64,000 bases of DNA from an uncultured Verrucomicrobiota bacterium (GTDB lineage: Bacteria; Verrucomicrobiota; Verrucomicrobiia; Limisphaerales; UBA9464), in assembly GCA_903910585.1 (NCBI GenBank), contig CAIWAH010000376.1:1-64000 (forward strand), read 5' to 3'. The position numbers and the translations under genes are program-made. The notes beneath the pieces are model-generated. The model searched no databases, was not told the origin of the DNA, and was given only the letters and a program-made list of their open reading frames with translations. Positions 43,271-50,814 of this stretch are shown here, piece by piece; position 1 is the first letter of the stretch; each line of letters begins with the position of its first letter.

Positions 43271-44973
43271 ACATGAACCTGATCCTTGAACTCGTTCGCA
43301 AACCCGCCGCCATCCTATGGGCGGAAGTGCTCCTGCATTTCCTCTGGCAGGGCACCGCGGTGGCAGCGCTCTTGGCCCTGACATTGAGGCGGCTTCGTCA
43401 CGTTTCGGCACATGCGCGTTACTGCCTCGCCTGTGGAGCACTGGCTCTGATGGCGGGGTTGCCGGGCGCAACCTGGCTGGTCCTGGTCACGGGCGGAGGC
43501 TCCGGTTTGTTGGCTTTGCTCGGGGCATTGTTTGGCGCAGTTCCGGCAATTCCCGCGGTCCACCCGCTGAGGGCGCAGGCGGCCGCGGCGGCACTGCCGT
43601 GGCGCGGTTGGCTGATGCTGGTCTGGGGATTGGGAGTGGCTGCCGGTGGACTCCGGCTGGCTGGCGGTTGGTGGCAGGCGCAGCGTCTGTGCCGCCGGAA
43701 CGTCACTCCGTTGGACGAACCCTGGCCGGCCAGACTTCGGGCTCTTTCAGAGCGTCTGGGCGTCTCACGGCCAGTCCAACTGCTGGAATCGGCCCGGGTG
43801 ACTGCGCCGCTCGTGCTCGGTTGGCTGAAGCCGGTCATCCTGGTGCCGGTCGGCTTCGTCACCAGCCTGAGTCCGGACGAGGTGGACGCGATCCTGGCCC
43901 ATGAACTGGCCCACCTGCGCCGGCACGATTACCTGGTGAACCTGTGCCAGCGGCTGATTGAGGCGTTGCTGTTCTATCGCCCGGCGATCTGGTGGGTGTC
44001 GGAACGCATTCGCATCGAACGGGAGAATTGTTGCGATGATCTGGCCGCTGCCGCGGTGGGCGATGGCCGGGTGGTTGCGCGCGCGCTCGTCGCGCTGGCG
44101 GAGCGGAGCGTCGGAATTCCCGCGCTGGCCTTGGCCGCCGATGGCGGTGCCTTGGGTGAGCGCGTGCGGCGGCTGCTGGGCGCGGAGTCCGTTGGCGGGA
44201 AGACCGGGATCGGACGCCGGTTGCTTCAGGTTGCCGGCGTTGGGCTGCTGGTGTTGGGCGGCGTCTGGGCGATTTCCCAAGCCATGGCGCCCAAGCTGTT
44301 CGTGGCGATCGCGAGACTGCGTTTGGATGCGCCCTCGACGGCTGGTGAACCAGGGAAATCCGGAGGTTACGACCCCTACTTCATCCAGACCGAGTTTGAA
44401 GTCATCCGTTCTCAGACCGTTCTGCGTGAGGTGGCTGACCGGTTTGGTTTGGCCAAATCCACGGAGGCGGGTTCGCCGCTGACACCGGAACAAGCCACAG
44501 CATGGCTGCGGGAACGGGTCCGGATTACCCAAATCCGCAATACATCCCTGGTGGAGGTCCAGGTTGCCGCCGGCAATGCCGAACTCGCTGCGAGTCTCGC
44601 CAATGGGGTTGTTGACGTTTACCTCGCCCGCAGCCGGGCTCGGCGGCTGGACCAGGGAGCGAGGGAACGGGAGATCATGGAACGGGCCGCACAACAGCGC
44701 CGTAGCGAGGCGGAGAAGGTCATGGTGCACCGGTTGGAAATCGAGGGAAGGCTCGCGCGACTGGCCCCGTCCGATCCCGAACGTAAGCTCATCGGCGAGC
44801 GCGTCGATAGCCTGCGTCGAGACTACGAAGCCGGCCGGGCAAGCTACGAGGCATTGGCAGAGAGAATTCGTGGGCTGGATCTGGCGCTCCAGACTGCAGG
44901 TGGAGCCGGAGTGGTCATCGATAAAGCGGTGCCTCCGCCCCGCGCCCGCCGCTGGCGACCAGTGCGGGACTGA
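43267..44973 (+). CDS. BlaR1-type M56 metalloprotease fused to a Wzz/GumC-like domain
   Basis: A 568-residue membrane protein. Residues 1-140 hold about four membrane segments. The M56 protease has zinc motif HELAH (212-216, inside DAILAHELAHLRRHDYL) and the downstream ERENCCDD (251-258). A last transmembrane helix spans about 319-340. The sensor position, normally a penicillin-binding domain in BlaR1, instead holds about 215 residues resembling the periplasmic part of polysaccharide co-polymerases: YDPYFIQTEFEVIRSQTVLR, EVADRFGLA, RITQIRNTSLVEVQVAAGNA, ELAASLANGVVDVYLARSRA, a coiled-coil (465-545) and a proline motif VIDKAVPPPRARRWRP. The usual second Wzz membrane helix is absent. It is coupled to the repressor gene; the sensed signal is inferred, not shown. 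Confidence 0.85.
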   Translation: MNMNLILELVRKPAAILWAEVLLHFLWQGTAVAALLALTLRRLRHVSAHARYCLACGALALMAGLPGATWLVLVTGGGSGLLALLGALFGAVPAIPAVHPLRAQAAAAALPWRGWLMLVWGLGVAAGGLRLAGGWWQAQRLCRRNVTPLDEPWPARLRALSERLGVSRPVQLLESARVTAPLVLGWLKPVILVPVGFVTSLSPDEVDAILAHELAHLRRHDYLVNLCQRLIEALLFYRPAIWWVSERIRIERENCCDDLAAAAVGDGRVVARALVALAERSVGIPALALAADGGALGERVRRLLGAESVGGKTGIGRRLLQVAGVGLLVLGGVWAISQAMAPKLFVAIARLRLDAPSTAGEPGKSGGYDPYFIQTEFEVIRSQTVLREVADRFGLAKSTEAGSPLTPEQATAWLRERVRITQIRNTSLVEVQVAAGNAELAASLANGVVDVYLARSRARRLDQGAREREIMERAAQQRRSEAEKVMVHRLEIEGRLARLAPSDPERKLIGERVDSLRRDYEAGRASYEALAERIRGLDLALQTAGGAGVVIDKAVPPPRARRWRPVRD

Positions 44974-44998
44974 GCTCGCGGCAGGGAGTAGTGAGCGC

Positions 44999-45421
44999 TT
45001 ACCGTTGGCTGAGTTTGTCTCGGAGGTCGGGCGCAAACGCAGAAAAGTGCCGCAGGTTGAGCGTATGGATCCGGTCCGCGCCGCACTTCCTGGCCGCCGC
45101 CAGCAGCAGCACGTCGTAGATTGCCCCGCCGCGCGCCCCGACGCCAACTGCCAGGTGAAGAGCAGAGGTGTATTCGGTCGGAGTCAGGGAAACCAAACTC
45201 AGGCGCCGGGCTACGTTGACTTCGACGAGTTCGGCGGCGGTTTCAGGAGCCAGGCGGACGGGCAGTCGGCCGCTGGTCAACGTGGCGAAACACTCGGCCA
45301 ACGAATGGGTGGCGGCATATCCGTGCTCGGCTCCAGAAAGTGCGGCGAGTGCGGCTTCATGGCTGGGATCGTCCTCAACCATGGCGGCCAGCAGGGTGGA
45401 CGTGTCGAAAAATTCCTTCAC
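44999..45421 (-). CDS. PIN-domain ribonuclease toxin (VapC-like)
   Basis: A 140-residue PIN-domain protein: MKEFFDTSTLLAAMVEDDPS with the first catalytic Asp, the internal AATHSLAECFATLTSG with the conserved Glu, and GARGGAIYDVLLLAAARKCG with the third acidic residue, then IHTLNLRHF near the end. It would act as an RNase toxin neutralised by the AbrB-type protein encoded just upstream, whose stop overlaps this start by four bases. It is inserted between the BlaR1-like gene (convergent) and the large fusion lipoprotein gene. The RNA target is unknown. Confidence 0.9.
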   Translation of the reverse strand: MKEFFDTSTLLAAMVEDDPSHEAALAALSGAEHGYAATHSLAECFATLTSGRLPVRLAPETAAELVEVNVARRLSLVSLTPTEYTSALHLAVGVGARGGAIYDVLLLAAARKCGADRIHTLNLRHFSAFAPDLRDKLSQR

Positions 45422-45669
45422 GGGCGCGAGTCACGCACGGCGTTGAGCGCGCCCAGGGCGTCAAAGGGTTTCCCGGAACGGGGCACCACCAACAGGCCGG
45501 ACTTCCGTTTCGGCTTCGGACCGGGAGGTTCCACGGGGGTGAGTTCCAGTCGGTTGCCCACCACGGCTGGCCGGAGGGCGGTGCCGGCGGCGAGGTGAAG
45601 GAGTTTGCGGATTTCCTTCGGGATCACCAACCGCCCGCTCCCGTCCATGGTGATGATGGCATCGCTCAT
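45418..45669 (-). CDS. AbrB/MazE-type antitoxin
   Basis: An 83-residue antitoxin. The SpoVT-AbrB swapped-hairpin domain is visible in ITMDGSGRLVIPKEIRKLLH, then LAAGTALRPAVVGNRLELTP. The C-terminal KPKRKSGLLVVPRSGKPFDA region probably wraps the toxin. Start is at MSDAIITMDG; an in-frame ATG at 45705 would add 12 residues. The gene overlaps the PIN toxin by four bases (ATGA), the standard antitoxin-first order, and likely represses its own promoter. Confidence 0.88.
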   Translation of the reverse strand: MSDAIITMDGSGRLVIPKEIRKLLHLAAGTALRPAVVGNRLELTPVEPPGPKPKRKSGLLVVPRSGKPFDALGALNAVRDSRP

Positions 45670-45737
45670 GGGAAGAATCGTGGCACGAGACATGGCAGGA
45701 TACAAGGCGCCTCAAACATCCCCGTTCGCCGACCCCG

Positions 45738-48700
45738 TCATTGATACACTCCAAACCATCGCTGGCTTGCGTTCGCGGAGCCGGTGACTTCGAGTGCATT
45801 GGTTCCGTCGGGCTTCAAGAGGTTCGCGACGACTTCCAGTTCAAGCACGCCGTTGCTGTCCTGGCCGCCGTTTTCGCGGACGAGGTAGCGCAGCACCGCG
45901 CGGCCGTCGGCGCTGCGCCAGATCGCGTCGTCGAGGGCGACGTTGAAGTCGAGCAGAGGCATGCCGTTGAGCCGGAGCGTGAACTTGCCCGCCGGCTGTG
46001 ACACGAAGCCCATCCCGGCGGCGAAGCGCAGGAGCGCCGTTTTGCGGGAGCCGGCCGGTGCATCGAAGCGGACCGTCAGTCGTGACCGGCCATCGGTCTG
46101 CCGGCAGTAGTGCAGCGGCAGGGTGCCGAGCCAGGAGGCGTAGGGCAGGGGATCGTAGGGCGACTCCAGCGCGGTGATCCTGACCGGCCGCAGACTGGCG
46201 AATTGGCGTCGCGCTTCGGCGGCCTGCTCGGCGCCCGCGCTGCCGAAGGCGGCCGGGGTGGACTTGATCCAGGCGATCAGGTCCGCGAGGTCGGCGGGCG
46301 TGAGTCCCTGCTCCAGGCCCTCGGGCATGAGCGAGTGTGCGTTGGGCGTGAGGCCGGCGAGGTCACCGCGACGGAGCGATTCCGTCTGGCCGCCCGGTTG
46401 AAGCAGCTTCAGGCCGGTGGCCGATTCGTCCCGCACGATGCCCGTGAGCGCACGGCCATCCTTGAGTTCGGCGGTCCACGCGAGGAATCGCGGCTCGATG
46501 GCGGCGTTGGGATTGAGGATGGCGGTGAGGAAATCGCCGACCGGTTTGCCCCGGAACGGCGCGAGGTCCGGTCCCACGTCGTAACCGTGGCCGCGCAGCC
46601 GGTGACAGCTCGCGCAAAGGCGGTCGAAGTGACCGGCACCCCGGGTCGGTTCGCCGGACAGGGGCGTGACCTCGGTGAACTTGGCTACGAGGGCGGCGCG
46701 GTCATTCGTCGTGGCGGGAAACAGCACGGACGCCTTTTCACGGATGGCAGCATTCGCATGTTGGCGGAGTTGCTGGCGCTGGGCCGGGGAAATCTCCGCG
46801 GGCGCGACGGTGCCGGCGGCGGCGGCCGCCAGCAGCGGCAGCGTCCAAACCTCCCGGCCGAGCAGCAGGCCGACTAGTTCGGCGCGCTGGCCGGCCGGGC
46901 GTTGCGGCCAGCCGGCCAGCAACTGGGCGGCGAGCTCCGGCGCTTCCTGCCGGCGCAACCCTGCGAGCAGCGACTGCTGGACGGCTGGGGGCAAGTCAAC
47001 CGTGAGGAGGGAAACGAGCTCTGCGCGTCGCTCGCTGCTGCTGCGCGCGGACTCGGCGAGCAGCGTGACGGCGGCGGCCCGGATGCGGTCCGGTTGCGTG
47101 GTGTCGGTCGCCAAGGCCCGGCCGCGATCGGCGAAACTCCGCCGCCAAGCCGCGAGCACCGGCCCGGCAGCTGGATCGGCTTCCAGCGTGGCGGAGAGCC
47201 CGGGTCGGGATTGCAGGGCCGCGAGCAGGCTGAGCGCTTCCGCGGTGCGCTCGGGCGAACCTGCCGGATCGGGTGCTGCGGGCAGCCAGCGGGCGAGTGC
47301 GGGAGCTTGGTCGGCAGCGATGAACGTCGCGAGCGCGGCGTCACGCAACGCGGCGAGCGCCGGATCTGTCTCGGGAGCCAGCGCAGCGGCGAACGATTCC
47401 GGAGCGGCCAGGGCGGAGCTCAGGATCGCCGCACGGTGCCACGGGCTGGCGGCGTCGCGGCGGGCGAGGGCGACCAGCGCGGGACCGACGGAAGGTTCGT
47501 GATATTCGCCGAGCGAGAGCGCGAGCTGGTAGCGGACGCGGGCGTCAGGGTCGTTGGTGAGTCCGGCCACGGTGCGAAGCCGCGCTTCGGGTTCGGCCAA
47601 GCGAACGGCGACACGCCGGACCTTTGGCTCGCGATCCCGGAGGCTGGTGATCAGAGTTTCGTCTGTCAGCGCGCTCAATTGGGCGAGCACAGCCAACGAC
47701 TGGCCCCGGCTGGCGGGATGACGGGAGGTGGTCGCCACACGCCCGAGAACAGAAGTGGCTGCTTTCAGCATTGTCTGCGCACCCACTTCACCCCGGCCCT
47801 CTCCCCCCGCTAAGGCGGGCGGAGAGAGAGAAACTACTTCGCCGGATGGCTTCACCGACGAGACTTGCCGGAGCAATTCAGTGTTGGTCGAGGCGGCTGC
47901 ATGGTTCTGGACGAGCCACCGATGCGCGAGGTCACGTTCGACACCGTTGGGCGAGTCCAGCACTTCGGCGAGTTGAGGGGGAGATGGCTTGGTCAAGTCG
48001 CGGATGGGGCGCGGCCTCTGACCGGTCGGAAACACCCGCCAGATGCGGCCCAGGTTCGCCCCGGCGCGCGGATCGAGTTCCTTGAGCCGTTCGGCGGGAA
48101 TCCACTTCGGATGCTCCACGACGAAGCGGTAGAAATCCACCACCCAGAGCGCGCCGTCGGGGCCGGTGCGGACCTCGACGGGCCGGAACCAATTGTCGGT
48201 GCTGGCGAGGAACTCCGAGGCCGTCTCGTCCACCGCGCGATGCGTCTTGAAGCTGAGGCCATCAGCTTCGAGCACCGCGCGGCGGACGAGGTTGTGGACC
48301 GGTTCACAGACAAAGGCGTTGCCTGCAAATTCGGGCCCGAGCAGTTCGTCGCGGTAGATTTCCGGGCCGCAGGCGCTGGTGAGGCGGTTGGCGGCGTGCG
48401 GATCGTTGAAGCGGGTCAGCGTGCGGCTGGCCGGATAGACGCGGCCGATGTCCTCGCCGTTTACGGCGGGCAAGATGATACGGGATGACGGCGGGACGAC
48501 GTGAGGATTGCGGCGGGCGTAATGGTCGGGCAGCGGGAAGTGCCAGAGCAAGGTGCTGTTGTCCTGGCCGAACCATTCGCCGAAATCGTCACGGACGCGG
48601 CCCTGCTGGCTCACACCCGCGAGCGGTTCGAACTCGCCGGTGTCGGGCTTGAAGCGGAAGTCGCGGTTGGAGCAGTCGTAGGTCTTCCCAGTTTGCGCGA

Positions 48701-50702
48701 CCGTGATCTTGCCGCCGAACAGACCGCCGGAACCATAAACCCAGCCGTCGAGGCCCCAGCGCATGCCGTTCACGCGGGCCTGGAAATTGTGCGTGGCGAA
48801 GCCGGTGAGGAGCTTGGCGGCGTGCCAGCCCTGCTTGGGTAGTAGGACAGGCGCCTCGCCTGTCTCAAGTGGTTCGGGTGCCCCCGCCCGAACATTGCCA
48901 GGTTCGACAGGCGAGGGCGCCTGTCGGACAGAGACAGCCGGGGGCGGCTGTCCCACTACCTGGCCGCCTTCGGTAACCAATGGACGGATTAACCACACGT
49001 CTGGCGCGGCGCAGACGATGACCCCGTCGCGCCACGTCATCAGTCCAGTGGGAAAGGGAAGTCCGTCGGCCACGAGTTCAGCGCGGTCGAAGCGGCCATC
49101 GCCGTTCGTGTCGGTCAGCACCTTGATGCGTCCGCCGGGCTGGCCCTGGCCGTCGAGGCCGCTGGGGTAGTCGCGCATTTCACAGACCCACAGCCGGCCG
49201 TCGGCACCGAAGTCGATGGCAACAGGCGATTCGATGAGCGGTTCGCTGGCGACCAGTTCGATGTCTATGCCGGCACGGAGTCGGAACGCGGCCTTGGCTT
49301 CCGCCGGTGATTTGGCCGGCGGATTCTCGGCGCGCTTCTGGTCGAACAGGAACGAAGCGGGCAACTGCTCCCGCACGGTGCGGACGATCAGGTCTTCGGT
49401 CTCGGGCGCGAGCTGCTGCGGGCGGTCGTAATACCAGAGCGAGGTTTCCGCCTCGTAGCCGCCTTCGCTCAGGATGCGGCGCGAAGGGATGTAGCAGGGC
49501 ACGTCGTTGGCGTAGGCATTGACCCAGAGGCGGGAAGCGTCCAGTTCGCGTTTCAGGCGCAGCGAGTAGTCCACGACCACTTCGCCCCCGAGGAACACCA
49601 TCGCCAGCTGGTCCCCGAAGCGCCACGTCTGGACCGGATAGGGCAGGGTGGGCGCAGGCGCCTCGCCGCGGTCCAGGCGGGCGAGCCACTTGCGGGCGTG
49701 GTAGCCGACGATGCCGGAGTTGGTGGCGCGGGTTGCCCACTGGGCGCGGGTGAAGTGCGGTTGGAACGGGAGTTGAACGGTTTGCAGACGGCACGTCGGC
49801 GCATTGGTCAGCTCGGTGAGCGTGGTCGCGAGCAGGCGGTTCACCTCGGCGGCAAGGGCGGTTCCATGCTTCTCCACCAGTGCCAATGTGCCGCGGGGAT
49901 CGGGATTGGCATCGGCACCGGCACCGATGGCAACTAGGGCCACGATGCCGGGATGGTCATGCTCCAGCGCCTGCGCGGCAACGCCGGCCCAGTCTCCGTG
50001 CACGGCGTTCAATTCACCTCCGAGGGTCGTGCAGTGACAGGCGTAGCTGGTGAACACGGCCCGGAGAATTCCATCGGGTGAAGTCACCCGTAGCAGCGGC
50101 AGCGCATGGTCCACTGGGCCGCCGGCAGTGCGCCGATTCTTGGCGAAGCCAACGGAACCTTGGCCCCAGGCGAGGCGAGCGGGCCGGCGATCTTCGAGGG
50201 CCCGGGCTGCCGCCAGTTCCAGTTGGTCGATGAGGAAATCGGTGTAGCGGGAAATTCGCTCCAGATTTTCGGCGCTTTGGTCGGCGGCGAAGATGTTGGG
50301 CGCAGCCCCGCGAAGACAGGGGGCGCTGTGGGTATGGGTGACGCTCAACGCAATGCCTTCTGGCGAAATCCCAAACCTCAGCTGGAGTCGTTGGCGGACC
50401 TCCTCGGTTACCTCTGCCGGCAGGATGCAGTTGTCTAGCGTGAGGAGCAGCGCGGTTTGTGGGCCTTCTCCGATTGCCAGAGCTCGGGCGTGAATCCGTT
50501 GGACGATGTTGGTCGGTGCCGGCAACTGGGCCCGGGCGGCATAACCCATCAATCGGACGGGATGAGTCGGCGAAACGTCCACCCGGGCGACTCCGACCAT
50601 CGGCAAGCCGGGATGGCGTGGCCAAATTGCACAACCGAGCAGACACAGGAACAGGGCGGCACCCAGCCAAATGCCGAAAGGGGGACGGGCTGACTTGGTC
50701 AT
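45738..50702 (-). CDS. Giant lipoprotein: ceramidase-like + PVC dehydrogenase propeller + HEAT + haem c
   Basis: A 1654-residue protein. The N-terminal lipobox LFLCLLGC suggests a lipoprotein. Residues about 30-440 resemble neutral/alkaline ceramidases (VGVARVDVSPTHPVRLMGYA, SVTHTHSAPC, CHCTTLGGELNAVHGDWAGV). From about 465, a PVC-type membrane-bound dehydrogenase N-terminal propeller follows (GIDIELVASEPLIESPVAID, FGADGRLWVCEMRDYPSG, DTNGDGRFDRA). HEAT-like repeats span about 960-1330. A C-terminal haem domain has LCASCHRLRGHGYDVGP (C1363, C1366, H1367) and ILNPNAAIEPRFLAWT. The final 200 residues are beta-rich. In PVC relatives these parts are usually separate proteins. Two in-frame palindromic elements lie inside. 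It likely acts in the periplasm; the substrate is unknown. Confidence 0.85.
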   Translation of the reverse strand: MTKSARPPFGIWLGAALFLCLLGCAIWPRHPGLPMVGVARVDVSPTHPVRLMGYAARAQLPAPTNIVQRIHARALAIGEGPQTALLLTLDNCILPAEVTEEVRQRLQLRFGISPEGIALSVTHTHSAPCLRGAAPNIFAADQSAENLERISRYTDFLIDQLELAAARALEDRRPARLAWGQGSVGFAKNRRTAGGPVDHALPLLRVTSPDGILRAVFTSYACHCTTLGGELNAVHGDWAGVAAQALEHDHPGIVALVAIGAGADANPDPRGTLALVEKHGTALAAEVNRLLATTLTELTNAPTCRLQTVQLPFQPHFTRAQWATRATNSGIVGYHARKWLARLDRGEAPAPTLPYPVQTWRFGDQLAMVFLGGEVVVDYSLRLKRELDASRLWVNAYANDVPCYIPSRRILSEGGYEAETSLWYYDRPQQLAPETEDLIVRTVREQLPASFLFDQKRAENPPAKSPAEAKAAFRLRAGIDIELVASEPLIESPVAIDFGADGRLWVCEMRDYPSGLDGQGQPGGRIKVLTDTNGDGRFDRAELVADGLPFPTGLMTWRDGVIVCAAPDVWLIRPLVTEGGQVVGQPPPAVSVRQAPSPVEPGNVRAGAPEPLETGEAPVLLPKQGWHAAKLLTGFATHNFQARVNGMRWGLDGWVYGSGGLFGGKITVAQTGKTYDCSNRDFRFKPDTGEFEPLAGVSQQGRVRDDFGEWFGQDNSTLLWHFPLPDHYARRNPHVVPPSSRIILPAVNGEDIGRVYPASRTLTRFNDPHAANRLTSACGPEIYRDELLGPEFAGNAFVCEPVHNLVRRAVLEADGLSFKTHRAVDETASEFLASTDNWFRPVEVRTGPDGALWVVDFYRFVVEHPKWIPAERLKELDPRAGANLGRIWRVFPTGQRPRPIRDLTKPSPPQLAEVLDSPNGVERDLAHRWLVQNHAAASTNTELLRQVSSVKPSGEVVSLSPPALAGGEGRGEVGAQTMLKAATSVLGRVATTSRHPASRGQSLAVLAQLSALTDETLITSLRDREPKVRRVAVRLAEPEARLRTVAGLTNDPDARVRYQLALSLGEYHEPSVGPALVALARRDAASPWHRAAILSSALAAPESFAAALAPETDPALAALRDAALATFIAADQAPALARWLPAAPDPAGSPERTAEALSLLAALQSRPGLSATLEADPAAGPVLAAWRRSFADRGRALATDTTQPDRIRAAAVTLLAESARSSSERRAELVSLLTVDLPPAVQQSLLAGLRRQEAPELAAQLLAGWPQRPAGQRAELVGLLLGREVWTLPLLAAAAAGTVAPAEISPAQRQQLRQHANAAIREKASVLFPATTNDRAALVAKFTEVTPLSGEPTRGAGHFDRLCASCHRLRGHGYDVGPDLAPFRGKPVGDFLTAILNPNAAIEPRFLAWTAELKDGRALTGIVRDESATGLKLLQPGGQTESLRRGDLAGLTPNAHSLMPEGLEQGLTPADLADLIAWIKSTPAAFGSAGAEQAAEARRQFASLRPVRITALESPYDPLPYASWLGTLPLHYCRQTDGRSRLTVRFDAPAGSRKTALLRFAAGMGFVSQPAGKFTLRLNGMPLLDFNVALDDAIWRSADGRAVLRYLVRENGGQDSNGVLELEVVANLLKPDGTNALEVTGSANASQRWFGVYQ
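47799..47826. repeat. In-frame palindromic repeat encoding SLSPPALAGGEGRGE
   Basis: The stem CTCTCC-CC-CCGC / GCGG-GC-GGAGAG with a TAAG loop lies inside the HEAT region of the large fusion gene (about residues 955-975). The encoded peptide SLSPPALAGGEGRGEVG resembles the 'LSPxGGEGRGE' peptide that arises when a widespread dispersed palindrome is read through in frame. It interrupts otherwise helical sequence. Confidence 0.7.
48842..48959. repeat. In-frame cluster of four consecutive hairpins (118 bp)
   Basis: Four hairpins follow one another: GACAGGCG/CGCCTGTC (48846-48864), GTTCGGG/CCCGAAC (48872-48893), CGACAGGCG/CGCCTGTCG (48905-48926) and GACAGCCG/CGGCTGTC (48933-48952). GTAG and CTAC flank the whole. 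Arms are perfect. The block lies in the propeller part of the large fusion gene and encodes a proline-rich, low-complexity stretch (about residues 581-622, including GQPPPAVSVRQAPSPVEPG) between conserved propeller segments, without breaking the frame. Confidence 0.85.
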
Positions 50703-50814
50703 GCCGCAGGTTGGTTGGGTATTGGGCGACAGGGAAGCGTCAAGCGGCCGAGTTTGGCCAGCCTTCCGATGCGCGCTCGACGCGTCCGCCGAGTGAACTA
50801 GAGTTGGCCCCGAC

